From: Actinomycetota bacterium
GTDB lineage: Bacteria > Actinomycetota > Acidimicrobiia > Acidimicrobiales > Ilumatobacteraceae
Length of the DNA stretch: 64,000 nucleotides
Assembly: GCA_009702045.1 (NCBI GenBank)
Contig: WLIV01000005.1
Location: 1-64,000, forward strand
Reading direction: 5' to 3'
The notes under the pieces were generated by a model. That model did not search any database. It saw nothing but the letters and a program-made list of their open reading frames with translations, and had not been told where the DNA came from. Made by a program: the position numbers and the translations under genes. Positions 1-8,647 of the stretch are shown here, piece after piece. Every line of letters starts with the position of its first letter. Within the stretch, counting starts at the first letter, position 1.

Positions 1-646
1 CGGTGGTGCGGCTGTCGCCTTCGGAGGGTTTGCCGGCGACGTGGGAGATGGAGTTGAGGAACTGCCGGTTGGCGAGCACGGGTAGCACGACGGTGGTGGT
101 GACCATCCCGTCGAGCGGTCTGCCCGAACGCACGGCCCGTTGCTGTTGGCAGCGTTCTTCGAACTGTTCGGGTGTTTCGTTGCGGTGTGTGTCGCGCCAT
201 TTCTCGGCGGCGTCCTTGGCGTCGCGTGGGCCGGCGCCTTTGACCGCGTCCAGCAACGCGGCCAGATCAGCACCGTCGGGTGGGTTGGTGACCGCGTCGA
301 ACAACGACTCCGCGGAGGCGGCGGAGATGTGGCCGTTGTTGACCGCGTTTTTCAGTTCCGGCGACGCGTTGAACGCTTCACCCAACCGGACGCGCGAGGC
401 CGCGTCGCCATACGAGGTGTTGGTGCGCCCTGCCAGCCAGTCGGCCATGTTGCGTGCCCCGGTGCCTTCCCACACACGTTGCCGGTCGGCCTCGGCAACG
501 ACGACCGCGTGTAACGCGCGGACCCGATCGAGGTGCTGTTGCAACCCGAGCGCACCCGCTGCCAACGAGTCGCGCGACAGCGAGTGCACGTTGACCATCG
601 CGACTGCTGTTGCGCCGAGTTCGAGTAGTTCCAGGGATGTTTCCAC
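1..646 (-). CDS. DUF222/HNH endonuclease-like protein (13E12-type), 3' end outside window
   Basis: The frame read leftward from a GTG at 646-644 gives a protein closely matching the complete DUF222/HNH protein at 28164-29393. Shared blocks include NMADWLAGRTNTSYGDAASR, SAESLFDAVTNPPDG and SISHVAGKP. Only about 215 residues of the DUF222 part are inside the window; the C-terminal HNH domain would lie beyond base 1. The family resembles the mycobacterial 13E12-repeat proteins, thought to be DNA-acting nucleases, but the biochemical role is unproven. The GTG start was chosen because a -10-like hexamer lies 7 bases upstream and the protein aligns from there; an ATG at 600 is an alternative. An SOS box sits in the promoter spacer. 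Confidence 0.8.
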   Translation of the reverse strand, partial: METSLELLELGATAVAMVNVHSLSRDSLAAGALGLQQHLDRVRALHAVVVAEADRQRVWEGTGARNMADWLAGRTNTSYGDAASRVRLGEAFNASPELKNAVNNGHISAASAESLFDAVTNPPDGADLAALLDAVKGAGPRDAKDAAEKWRDTHRNETPEQFEERCQQQRAVRSGRPLDGMVTTTVVLPVLANRQFLNSISHVAGKPSEGDSRTT

Positions 647-653
647 AGTTCCC

Positions 654-682
654 GTATTATCGAACACCAGTTCGGACCACAA
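654..682 (-). promoter_or_regulatory. SOS-type promoter of the truncated DUF222/HNH gene
   Basis: On the minus strand, TTGTGG (682-677), a 17-base spacer and TAATAC (659-654) form a sigma-70-like promoter whose -10 ends 7 bases before the GTG start. The spacer contains CGAAC-N4-GTTCG (661-674), which fits the actinobacterial LexA box. LexA bound there would cover the core promoter. The placement is the same as at 28128-28156. Confidence 0.75.
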
Positions 683-783
683 CCCCGACCGAAAAGAATT
701 CTTCGAGGACCTGCATCGGCCGGTTCGACCGCTCAACTCGGTGTTCGGGCCAGACCTGTCCTGCGCTGAACGCCGACTTGGGG

Positions 784-2325
784 TCAGCGTTGCGACAGCA
801 CCTTCATTGCGGCGTTGCGGCCGCTGGCACCCCACACGCCGGCACCAGGGAACGTGGCCGCGCCGGTGATGTACAGACCCTTCACCGGTGTCTCATAGCG
901 GGTGAGTTCCGGGTTCTTGTTGCGTAGCGCAGCCAGCGGGCCGCCAGCGAACGAGGTGGCGTGGCCGTGGGGGAGATGGAACTCGCGCTCGTAGCGATCG
1001 GGCGTCATCGCCCGCCAGTCGATGATCGTGTCGCTGAAGCCCGGTTCGGCGAGCGACCCGAACAGGTCGAGCCAGCGTGAGGGTTCCTGGCTGCTGGCCC
1101 ACCCGCCGGGCAGACCGTACGGCGTGAACAGCGCTTCCAGCGACAGAATGTGGCGACCGTCGGGATCGAGCGCTGGGTCGATGACGCTGGGCACGTTCGC
1201 TAGGAGGCCTGGTGTGTCGAGTACCTGACCGGATGCCATCAGTTGATAGCCGCGGTGCATGTCGGCGAGCGACGGGGCAATGGCGTACGTGGCGCCGAGG
1301 TCGTCGGGCACACCGCCCTCGGCCGCAGCGCGCAGGTGCGGAACCCGCGTGAGAATCGCGTCGATCTTCGACTCGTAGCCGTCTTCGTGGGGGATGGCCT
1401 TCCAGCGCTGCACCATCGTGCGCGCCTGCGGCGGGGGATCGCGCAGCCAGCGCACGAAGGTGTCGTGCGGGTTGCACGCCGAGACGACGACCCCGGCGGT
1501 GATCTCGGTGCCGTCCTCCAGTGTGACGCCGCGTACACCTGACCCCTCGCACGTGATGGCGGTGACCTTCGTGCTGGTGCGCACATGACCACCGAACGAT
1601 TCGAACGCGTTCAAGATGGTGGTCGGCACCTGCCCGGCTCCGCCGACTGGACGTCCAACCTTGCCCACGTGCCGTAGCGCATACGTGAGCGCGCCCAAAC
1701 CGCTGCCCGGCAGTTCGGGGGAGATGCCCCACACCATCGGGCCGACCAGCATTCCGGGTGCCTGCAGCGCATCTGTGCTGAAGTACTCGCGCATGATGTC
1801 GGCTGCGCTGCGACGACTCCAGCGCAGCAGCGTGGCGAGTCCGGCGCCCCGCCTGTCGAGCACCTTGCGAGTGAGACCGCCGAGCGAAGGCGGGTCGTTG
1901 GCTGCATCGAACACCAGTCGCACGGCTGGCATCGCGGCCTTCACGTACTTGCGGTAGGCCTTGGCCTCGGCTGGGTAGTTGCGCCCGATCGACTCGATGG
2001 TTTCGTCGACGGAGTGGTGGCTGAACCACGCCGGCCCACCGCTCCAGGTCATGTTCACCTGCGCAGGATCGATCTCCAGGTACTTCAGACCGTGCTCGGC
2101 AAGTGAGAGCTCTTCGGCGACGGGTGTGGTGCGAAAAGTGATGTGGTCGCAGTTGCAGATGTTGACCATCGCTCCCGACCAGCGCTCGCTCGCCGCGGTG
2201 CCTCCTACCGCGTGGCGTGCCTCGATCAGCAGCGTCTTCATGCCAGCCTTCGCCAGGTAGGCGGCAGACACCAGGCCGTTGTGTCCACCCCCGATCACGA
2301 TTGCGTCGAAGTCGGGAGCCGCCAT
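784..2325 (-). CDS. FAD-dependent oxidoreductase, phytoene dehydrogenase-like
   Basis: A 513-residue protein opening with a Rossmann dinucleotide site (DAIVIGGGHNGL, residues about 6-17) and ending with the FAD-contact segment typical of the phytoene desaturase/amine oxidase superfamily (YITGAATFPGAG followed by GRNAA). These enzymes dehydrogenate or isomerise lipophilic substrates using FAD. No carotenoid genes are nearby, so the substrate is unknown. The reading frame stays open far upstream, but homology begins at the ATG at 2325; an in-frame ATG at 2334 adds three residues. It is divergent from the creatininase-like gene, with about 48 bases between them. Confidence 0.85.
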   Translation of the reverse strand: MAAPDFDAIVIGGGHNGLVSAAYLAKAGMKTLLIEARHAVGGTAASERWSGAMVNICNCDHITFRTTPVAEELSLAEHGLKYLEIDPAQVNMTWSGGPAWFSHHSVDETIESIGRNYPAEAKAYRKYVKAAMPAVRLVFDAANDPPSLGGLTRKVLDRRGAGLATLLRWSRRSAADIMREYFSTDALQAPGMLVGPMVWGISPELPGSGLGALTYALRHVGKVGRPVGGAGQVPTTILNAFESFGGHVRTSTKVTAITCEGSGVRGVTLEDGTEITAGVVVSACNPHDTFVRWLRDPPPQARTMVQRWKAIPHEDGYESKIDAILTRVPHLRAAAEGGVPDDLGATYAIAPSLADMHRGYQLMASGQVLDTPGLLANVPSVIDPALDPDGRHILSLEALFTPYGLPGGWASSQEPSRWLDLFGSLAEPGFSDTIIDWRAMTPDRYEREFHLPHGHATSFAGGPLAALRNKNPELTRYETPVKGLYITGAATFPGAGVWGASGRNAAMKVLSQR

Positions 2326-2373
2326 GTGCACCATTCTGCCGGGCGCTTCGTGAAGCGCGGATATCGTTTCCGT

Positions 2374-3159
2374 GTGACCGCACATATTCGCCGCTTTGCC
2401 GACCTCACCGGGCCCCAGGTGGCCGAGCTGCTGACCGACACGACGATCCTCGTGCAGCCACTTGGAGCGATCGAGCAGCACGGTCCGCACCTGCCACTCA
2501 GTACCGACAGCGTCGTTGCCACAGCAGTTGCCGAGGCGGCGGTGGCCCAAGTGGGTGAGGAACTCGATGTGTGGTTGCTCCCGACGCTGGACTACACGAA
2601 GAGCAACGAGCACGCCTGGTCGCCGGGAACCATCTGGCTGTCGGCCACCACGTTGCTGTCGGTGCTCGACGATCTCGGCCGGTGCATCGCCACCACGCCA
2701 GCCAAACGCCTCGTGTTCCTCAACGGCCACGGCGGAAACAGCGCGTTGTTGAACGTGGCAAACCGCGAACTGCGCCTGGCTCACGGCCTGATGACGTTCC
2801 TCACTCACCCGGGCGTGCCACCTGATCAGGGCGGTGTCTCGCCCGCCGATGAGTTGGGGATGGGTGTGCATGGCGGCACCGACGAGACCTCGATCATGTT
2901 GCACCTGGCCCCGCACCTGGTGGACATGAGCAAGGCAGAACGCCGGATCCCCGATGCAATCGCGCTGAACCACTACGTGCGGTTCGGTGGCAGGGTCAGC
3001 TTCGGCTGGATGAGCAACGACTTCTTCCCGGACGGCTACATCGGCGACCCCACTTCGGCCACCGCAGAGTTGGGTAAGACGTTGTTCGACGGCGCAGTTC
3101 GCGGGTTCTGCGAGGCGCTGCGCGAGATCAAGGCGTTCAACTTCGGGCGGCCCGCATGA
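2374..3159 (+). CDS. Creatininase family amidohydrolase
   Basis: A 261-residue protein with the creatininase metal-site signature: IEQHGPHLPLSTD (Glu34, His36, Asp45), NGHGGN (117-122) and HGGTDE (Glu171). The family hydrolyses cyclic amides such as creatinine or removes residues in cofactor maturation (MftE); no mycofactocin genes are nearby. The GTG at 2374 is preceded by TATCGT at six bases, a leaderless-type start. Its stop overlaps the next ATG by four bases. With the carbamoylase-like gene that follows, it suggests a ring-opening then N-carbamoyl cleavage pathway; that is inference. Confidence 0.88.
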   Translation: MTAHIRRFADLTGPQVAELLTDTTILVQPLGAIEQHGPHLPLSTDSVVATAVAEAAVAQVGEELDVWLLPTLDYTKSNEHAWSPGTIWLSATTLLSVLDDLGRCIATTPAKRLVFLNGHGGNSALLNVANRELRLAHGLMTFLTHPGVPPDQGGVSPADELGMGVHGGTDETSIMLHLAPHLVDMSKAERRIPDAIALNHYVRFGGRVSFGWMSNDFFPDGYIGDPTSATAELGKTLFDGAVRGFCEALREIKAFNFGRPA

Positions 3160-4418
3160 CCTGGCAAGCGCTGCGTGTCGACGGCGACCGGCTGTGGTCG
3201 CGGCTGGAGGCACTCGGTGAGATCGGTGCCGTGAAGGGGCCGAACGGCGAACAGGGCAATGCCCGCTTGGCACTCACCGACGCCGATCGCGAAGGCCGCG
3301 ACCTGGTGACTAGTTGGATGCACGATCTGGGGCTGCAGGTCGTGATCGATGCAGTTGGCAATGTGATCGGCACCCGCGCGGGCACCGACCCGAGTGCCGC
3401 GCCGGTGATGATCGGCTCGCACATCGACACCGTGCGTACCGGCGGTCGCTTCGACGGCAACCTCGGCGTGCTGGGTGGCCTCGAGGTGATCGAATTGCTC
3501 GAGCAGCATGGCGTGCGCACCACCCATCCCGTGAGCGTGGCGTTCTTCACCGATGAGGAGGGTGCCCGCTTCCAGCCCGACATGTTGGGCAGCCTGGTCT
3601 ATGTGGGCGGTATGGCGCTGGAGGACGCGCTCGATGTCTGTGCAGCGGACGATGGCGCCCGCCTCGGTGACGAACTCACCCGAATCGGATACGCCGGGCC
3701 CACGCCGTGCCCCGCCGCTGCTGCGCCCCATGCGTTCGTGGAACTGCACATCGAACAAGGTCCGGTGTTGGAGGACGAAGGGGTCACCATCGGTGCGGTC
3801 ACCGGAGTGCAGGGCATCTCCTGGACCGAACTGACCATCACCGGTCAGTCGGCGCACGCCGGCACCACGCCCATGCGACTGCGCCGCGATCCCGGTTACG
3901 TCGCTGCCGCGATCAACACCGGTGTGCGGGCACTCGCCAAGGAGATGGGCGCAAGTCAGGTCGCTACGGTCGGCCGGTGCGAGTTCAGCCCGAACCTGGT
4001 GAACGTCGTACCCGCGACGGTGACGATGACGGTCGATCTGCGCAACACGGATGAAGTGCTGCTCCAGCAGGCTGAGTCGGTGTTTGCGGCGTACACCGAT
4101 GCGCTTGCCGAGGAGGAGTGCGTCACCATCGAGCGGCGCACGCTCGCTCGTTTCGAGCCGGTCGAGTTCCACGCAGCGATGGTCGACCTCGTCGAATCCA
4201 CTGCGCAGCGGCTGGGTCATTCGACCATGCGGATGCCCAGCGGTGCCGGTCACGATGCGCAGATGCTGGCCCGTGTGTGTCCGACGGCGATGGTGTTCGT
4301 ACCCAGCGTCAACGGGCTGTCACACAACATTGCCGAGCACACATCTCTCGCCGATGTGACCGCCGGCGCCGATGTGCTGCTGCAGGTGGTGCTGGCGATC
4401 GCCGGCGTGACGAGCTGA
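3156..4418 (+). CDS. M20-family N-carbamoyl-L-amino acid hydrolase / allantoate amidohydrolase-like
   Basis: A 420-residue zinc amidohydrolase of the HyuC/AllC type. Metal-site motifs are GSHIDTV (His89, Asp91), GGRFDGNLGVLGG (Asp100), TDEEGARF (the Glu pair) and FVELHIEQGPVLE; a late GAGHDAQ motif supplies another ligand. The family cleaves a carbamoyl or ureido group from an amino acid to give CO2, ammonia and the amino acid. Length is normal. The start ATG overlaps the creatininase-like stop and the TGA overlaps the next ATG, so the three plus-strand genes are translationally coupled. The substrate could be an N-carbamoyl amino acid, a ureidopropionate or allantoate; the sequence does not decide. 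Confidence 0.88.
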   Translation: MTWQALRVDGDRLWSRLEALGEIGAVKGPNGEQGNARLALTDADREGRDLVTSWMHDLGLQVVIDAVGNVIGTRAGTDPSAAPVMIGSHIDTVRTGGRFDGNLGVLGGLEVIELLEQHGVRTTHPVSVAFFTDEEGARFQPDMLGSLVYVGGMALEDALDVCAADDGARLGDELTRIGYAGPTPCPAAAAPHAFVELHIEQGPVLEDEGVTIGAVTGVQGISWTELTITGQSAHAGTTPMRLRRDPGYVAAAINTGVRALAKEMGASQVATVGRCEFSPNLVNVVPATVTMTVDLRNTDEVLLQQAESVFAAYTDALAEEECVTIERRTLARFEPVEFHAAMVDLVESTAQRLGHSTMRMPSGAGHDAQMLARVCPTAMVFVPSVNGLSHNIAEHTSLADVTAGADVLLQVVLAIAGVTS

Positions 4419-4795
4419 TGGCGACGACGTTCGACCTCGTCACCATCGACACCCCATCGCCCGACGCGTTGTCGCGCTTCTGGTCCGCAGCGCTTGATCT
4501 GCGCGAGAGCGAACGCGAGGACGGCGGTCGCTGGATCGTCGTGAGTGATGTGCTGGGGGTTCGGCGTCTGGGGTTTCAGCGCGGTCCACACCGACCGGGC
4601 GGAACCCACCTCGACCTCACCTGCGGAGTCGACGAGTTCGCCGACGAGTTGGCGCGGCTGCAGAGTCTTGGCGCTCGGCTCGTGCACGAGCCGCGCTCAG
4701 AGCCATACGGCAGCATCGCCAACCTGGTGGACCCAGATGGCAACGCGTTCGATCTCTGTGCCTACCTGCCCGGGATCTCCGACTCGGGTCGCTGA
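4418..4795 (+). CDS. VOC/glyoxalase-like domain protein
   Basis: A 125-residue single-domain VOC protein: N-terminal VTIDTPSPDALSRFWSAAL, a central GGTHLDLTC strand and a C-terminal NLVDPDGNAFDL, the usual VOC metal-ligand segment. Many such proteins (Glyoxalase_6 type) have no known reaction. It starts on the stop codon of the carbamoylase-like gene (TGATG), so it is probably co-transcribed, and is followed by a bidirectional hairpin terminator. Confidence 0.75.
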   Translation: MATTFDLVTIDTPSPDALSRFWSAALDLRESEREDGGRWIVVSDVLGVRRLGFQRGPHRPGGTHLDLTCGVDEFADELARLQSLGARLVHEPRSEPYGSIANLVDPDGNAFDLCAYLPGISDSGR

Positions 4796-4837
4796 GGCTC
4801 GCAGCGCTCGGTCATTGCGTGTGCCCGGGTATGCGAA

Positions 4838-4865
4838 GAGGGCGCCGGCCGAAGCCGACGCCCTC
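4838..4865. terminator. Bidirectional hairpin between convergent operons
   Basis: GAGGGCG pairs with CGCCCTC and CGGC with GCCG around one mismatch, closing on a CGAA tetraloop. It lies between the stop of the VOC gene (4795) and the stop of the ABC substrate-binding protein (4898), so it can serve both strands. Confidence 0.75.
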
Positions 4866-4897
4866 TCACCACTACTTGCTACTGAATCCTCAGGGGA

Positions 4898-6052
4898 TTA
4901 CAGGTGGATCGACTTGTCGAGGAACTCGTTGGTGACGATGTCCTCGGCCTTCAGGCCTTCCTTCGGCGGGCTGTCCTGAGCGGTGTAGACCGGGATCGCC
5001 TTGGCGATCAGGTCGTTCACTCGGGCCAGGTCGAAGCTGCCCATGACACCGTCGGTGCCGTTGGCAACCAGGCCGTCCTTCTTGATGGTGGCCACGCCAT
5101 ATTCGGCGGCGCCGGCGGTGTAGTCCCAACCGAACGCGCTGCCGAACTGCTTGACGGCGTCGAGGATCACGGCGTTGCCGTTGGTCGGGGTGTTCACGTA
5201 GTCGACGCTGGCCTGCTGGATGATCGGGACGAGCTTCTTGAAGCAGTCCGAGTACTTGGCGATGTTCGCCGGCTTGGTGGCGATGGACTCGGCGTAGTTC
5301 TTCCAACCGATGTCGTTGATGTACTCGTACTTGACCGGCTTCTTCCAGCCTTCGATGACCTGCTCGTAGGTGTACGGCTCGGCGGAACCGAAGCCCTGCT
5401 GGGCTGCCTTACCTTCGTCGGTGACGAACAGGCTCGGGTCGCCCTGGTACGAGCCGTCGGTGTTGGCCTTGTCGAGCACGCCGGTGCTGGTGAGGAAGTC
5501 CATGTAGGCGGCGCCACCGAAGTAGCGCACCTTCACGCCGGCCTTACCGAGATCGGCGATGCCCTTCGCGTCGGGGTAGGTGGCCGGGTCCCACATGATC
5601 ATCTGCGGGTTCTTCTCGAAACCCGACTCGATGGCCACCGTGGGGAACGTCGCCGAGTTCTGGATGGCTTCGTCGGTGTAGACGTAGCCGAGCAGGACGT
5701 TGTCGTTCTGGTACATGATCGACGTAACGCTCTGGAAGTTCTGAGCGCCGCCACCCGACTGGACGGCGATCTTCACGCCGGTGTCGTTGCCCTTGCTGTC
5801 CACGAGCGGCCCGGTGACGATGGCCTTGGCCGTGTCGACGGTGTAGCCCTTGCCGACCATCTGGTACAGGAAGCCGTGCTCGGCTTCCGGCATCCAGTCG
5901 GTCTGGATGGTGACGGTCTCGGGGCAGATCTTGGCCAGGACGCCGACTCCGCCGGACGAGGAGTCCGACTTCTTGTCGTCGCCGCAGGCGGCAAGAACGA
6001 GGGCGGCAAGGACGGGAATCAGCAGCATTTGCTGACTGCGACGGTGTTGCAT
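4898..6052 (-). CDS. ABC transporter substrate-binding lipoprotein (NMT1/THI5-like)
   Basis: A 384-residue lipoprotein. The lipobox LVLAAC places the lipidated cysteine at residue 23 after a basic, hydrophobic signal peptide. The mature start (TIQTDWMPEAEHGFLYQMVG) resembles NMT1/THI5- and SsuA-type binding proteins that bind pyrimidines, riboflavin precursors, sulfonates or similar ligands. The ATG at 6052 has AAGGAG eight bases upstream; the open frame continues 37 codons further without a better start. It is the last gene of the minus-strand importer cluster and ends at the shared hairpin at 4838-4865. Confidence 0.85.
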   Translation of the reverse strand: MQHRRSQQMLLIPVLAALVLAACGDDKKSDSSSGGVGVLAKICPETVTIQTDWMPEAEHGFLYQMVGKGYTVDTAKAIVTGPLVDSKGNDTGVKIAVQSGGGAQNFQSVTSIMYQNDNVLLGYVYTDEAIQNSATFPTVAIESGFEKNPQMIMWDPATYPDAKGIADLGKAGVKVRYFGGAAYMDFLTSTGVLDKANTDGSYQGDPSLFVTDEGKAAQQGFGSAEPYTYEQVIEGWKKPVKYEYINDIGWKNYAESIATKPANIAKYSDCFKKLVPIIQQASVDYVNTPTNGNAVILDAVKQFGSAFGWDYTAGAAEYGVATIKKDGLVANGTDGVMGSFDLARVNDLIAKAIPVYTAQDSPPKEGLKAEDIVTNEFLDKSIHL

Positions 6053-6131
6053 TCTGGTGGCTCCTTGTGTTGGTGTGTTCACGCTGATTGAGAGATTGTG
6101 GGCAATCTCAGGGTGGATGGGACCTGTGGGC

Positions 6132-7019
6132 TCAACGGGTGGACTCGTGCCAATGGCCGACAACGACCTTGGTGAGCCAACCGAAGAACAAGAACACGGC
6201 GATACCGAGCGCAGCGACGAGCACGAGGCCGCCGTAGATCTGCGGGAAGCGGATCTTCTGGCGGTACTCCTCGATGACGATGCCGATACCGGGCATGCCG
6301 CCGGAGCGGAAGAACTGCTCGCCGACGACTGCGCCGATCACCGACAGACCGGCGGAGATACGAAAGCCGGTGAAGATCGCTGGCATCGCCGCCGGCAACT
6401 GCAGTTTGCGCAGCCGGGTGAAGCGCGAGGCTCCAGACAGGGTGAACAGGTCGTGCTGGCCGCTGTCTGCTGAGAGCAGACCGAACAACGTGTTGCTGGC
6501 CACCGGGAAGATGGAGATCATCACACACACGAACAGGCGGGGTCCGATGCCATCGGGGAAGACGGCGGCGATGACCGGCACGATGGCCAGCACCGGGGTG
6601 GCCTGCAGTGCGACGAGGTACGGATACACGGCGTGTTCAGCCCACTTGGCCCGAGCCATGATCATCGCCAAGGTCATACCCAGCACGATGGTGATGGCGA
6701 GACCGATGCTGGCAACGAGCGCCGTCCAGCCCAGGCCGTTGATCAGCTTGCCCCGCGCCTTTGCAGTGAGGAATGCCTGGTCGACCACCGTGACCGGTGA
6801 GGGCAACATGAAACCGGGTTTGTCGAAGAACGTGCGCATCCCCGATTCGTGCATGTACTGCCAGAACAGCAGGAACAGCACAAATGTGACGAGCGGGCCG
6901 ATGAGCGTGCTCCACTGGAACTTCGCATTGGGCGTGGGTGGCGCCGCATCGAGGATGTGGTGCTCGACAGCGCCGGCGTCTTCGCCCGGAACGATGAACG
7001 GGTTATGTAGGTCGCTCAT
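6132..7019 (-). CDS. ABC transporter permease, NitT/TauT type
   Basis: A 295-residue inner-membrane permease with a cytoplasmic N-terminus, a first membrane helix near residues 40-55, about five more hydrophobic segments and the BPD_transp_1 coupling loop (around TLSGASRFTRLRKLQLPAAM) that contacts the ATPase. It resembles SsuC/ThiX/RibX permeases. Its ATG overlaps the last codons of the ATPase gene by four bases. A gap of 79 bases separates it from the binding-protein gene, which has its own Shine-Dalgarno. Confidence 0.88.
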   Translation of the reverse strand: MSDLHNPFIVPGEDAGAVEHHILDAAPPTPNAKFQWSTLIGPLVTFVLFLLFWQYMHESGMRTFFDKPGFMLPSPVTVVDQAFLTAKARGKLINGLGWTALVASIGLAITIVLGMTLAMIMARAKWAEHAVYPYLVALQATPVLAIVPVIAAVFPDGIGPRLFVCVMISIFPVASNTLFGLLSADSGQHDLFTLSGASRFTRLRKLQLPAAMPAIFTGFRISAGLSVIGAVVGEQFFRSGGMPGIGIVIEEYRQKIRFPQIYGGLVLVAALGIAVFLFFGWLTKVVVGHWHESTR

Positions 7020-7816
7020 GCGTGCGCACCTCGCAGCGCGTGGGAGATCTCGCCGGAGATGCGTGCAAACTCTGGTTCGAAGCGCAGATCCGGCACGCGT
7101 GGGTACTCGAAAGGGATGTCGATCGAGGCGACGATGCGACCGGGGCGAGCGCTCATGACCATCACCTTGGTGGACAAGAACACGGCTTCGCTGATGCTGT
7201 GAGTGATGAACAGGGCTGCGAACCGTTGGCGTTCGAACAGGCTGATGACCTCATCGTTGAGGCGTTCGCGGGTGATCTCGTCGACCGCGCCGAATGGCTC
7301 GTCGAACAAGAACATGCTGGGGTCGAGCACCAGCGTGCGTGCCAGCGAGGCGCGCATCTTCATACCACCGGACAGTTGCTTCGGGTACTTGCGCTCGAAA
7401 CCGCCGAGGCCGACCATGTTGATCGCGTCGGTGGCCCGCTGTGCGCGCTCGGTCTTGGACACACCGGCCAGTTCGGCTAGGAGTTCCACGTTGTGTTGTA
7501 CGTTGCGCCACTGCAGCAAGGTGGCGTCCTGGAAGACGTATCCGACTTTCGTGCGGTCGACGGTGACCGACCCGGTGGTGGGGGCGTTGAGGCCGGACGC
7601 GATCTTGAGCAACGTGCTCTTCCCGCAGCCCGATGGGCCCACGACCGTGACGAACTCGCCAGGATGGACGTCGAAGGTGGTTTCGCCGAGGGCGTGCGTT
7701 CCATCGGGGTACACCATCGAGACCCCGTTGAAACTGAGCGCCGGTCGGGACACGGAGTCATTCATCCGGGTCACCATAGTGGGCGCGGGGGTTTCGGGCT
7801 GTGTCGAATCGTGCAT
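7016..7816 (-). CDS. ABC transporter ATP-binding protein, NitT/TauT type
   Basis: A 266-residue ATPase with Walker A GPSGCGKST, Q-loop VFQDATLLQW, signature LSGGMKMR, Walker B MFLFDEPFG and switch His in FITHSISEA. It energises the permease at 6132-7019. The ATG at 7816 is used because it overlaps the stop of the upstream SDR gene (TGATG), giving translational coupling; the longer frame upstream runs inside the SDR gene. Confidence 0.9.
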   Translation of the reverse strand: MHDSTQPETPAPTMVTRMNDSVSRPALSFNGVSMVYPDGTHALGETTFDVHPGEFVTVVGPSGCGKSTLLKIASGLNAPTTGSVTVDRTKVGYVFQDATLLQWRNVQHNVELLAELAGVSKTERAQRATDAINMVGLGGFERKYPKQLSGGMKMRASLARTLVLDPSMFLFDEPFGAVDEITRERLNDEVISLFERQRFAALFITHSISEAVFLSTKVMVMSARPGRIVASIDIPFEYPRVPDLRFEPEFARISGEISHALRGAHA

Positions 7817-8583
7817 CAGTGCATCACCATCCCGCCGCTGACATTCATCGCCTGACCGGTGCAGTAGCGCCCCTGATCGGAGCCGAGAAAGAGGGCCATG
7901 TCGGCCACTTCCTCGGGCTGCGCGCAACGTCCCAGCGGTGACAGCGACGACCACTGGGCCACCATCTCGGGCGTACGCGTGGCTGCCCCCATCTCCGTGA
8001 GCACGTAGCCCGGGCAGATGCAGTTGACGCGGATGCCGTGTGGGCCGAGTTCCATTGCCGAGACGCGGGTGAGGCTGATCACGGCCGCCTTCGACGCGGC
8101 GTAGTGGGCCTGAGTCGGTGCCCCGACCTTGCCTCCCATGCTGGCCATGTTGACGATCGAGCCGCCGGTGCTGGCGGTGATCATCGCCTTGGCCACCACC
8201 TGGGTGGTGAGGAGCATCGAGCGGACGTTGACGTCGAAGGTGCGGTCCCAGTCAGCGACCGTGATGTCCAGCAGCGGTGCAAACAGCAGGATTCCGGCGT
8301 TGTTCACCAGCACGTCGACACCGCCGAGCGAAGCGATCGCTTCGCTCGTGACCGACGTGGCGCTGACCGGATCGGAGAGGTCGACGGCGAACGAGGTGGC
8401 GTCGAGGCGGGCAGCCGTTCTGCGGCATTCGTCCCCATCGAGGTCGAGCAGCGCGAGTCGGGCACCCTGCTCAGCGAAGGTTGCAGCAATGGCGGCGCCG
8501 ATCCCGCGCGCCGCTCCGGTGATGATCACCCGCCGCCCAGCCAGTTGGCCGACCGGCGAGTTTGGGGTGGGAGCAGTCACCAT
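7816..8583 (-). CDS. Short-chain dehydrogenase/reductase
   Basis: A 255-residue classical SDR: cofactor motif TGAARGIG, LVNNAGI, catalytic Ser in NMASMGG, YxxxK in HYAAS K (Tyr/Lys) and the C-terminal VNCICPGYV. It would oxidise a hydroxyl or reduce a carbonyl with NAD(P). The substrate is presumably linked to what the adjacent importer brings in, but this is inferred from position only. The ATG at 8583 begins the conserved part; the frame is open 47 codons further upstream. Confidence 0.87.
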   Translation of the reverse strand: MVTAPTPNSPVGQLAGRRVIITGAARGIGAAIAATFAEQGARLALLDLDGDECRRTAARLDATSFAVDLSDPVSATSVTSEAIASLGGVDVLVNNAGILLFAPLLDITVADWDRTFDVNVRSMLLTTQVVAKAMITASTGGSIVNMASMGGKVGAPTQAHYAASKAAVISLTRVSAMELGPHGIRVNCICPGYVLTEMGAATRTPEMVAQWSSLSPLGRCAQPEEVADMALFLGSDQGRYCTGQAMNVSGGMVMH

Positions 8584-8647
8584 TGGAGCGAGATCGTACG
8601 ACACCGAAATGTCTGCTGAGCGCGCCTGGATGTGAACGCTCTGTTTC

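Noticed and set aside
3-869. Plus-strand open frame of 288 codons
   Set aside because: It is the antisense of the DUF222/HNH gene, whose minus-strand translation matches the full paralogue at 28164.
2326-3273. N-terminal extension of the phytoene-dehydrogenase-like frame
   Set aside because: The extension is antisense to the creatininase-like gene; homology begins at the Rossmann motif after ATG 2325.
4904-6091. Plus-strand frame of 395 codons
   Set aside because: It is the shadow of the substrate-binding lipoprotein, which has a lipobox and Shine-Dalgarno.
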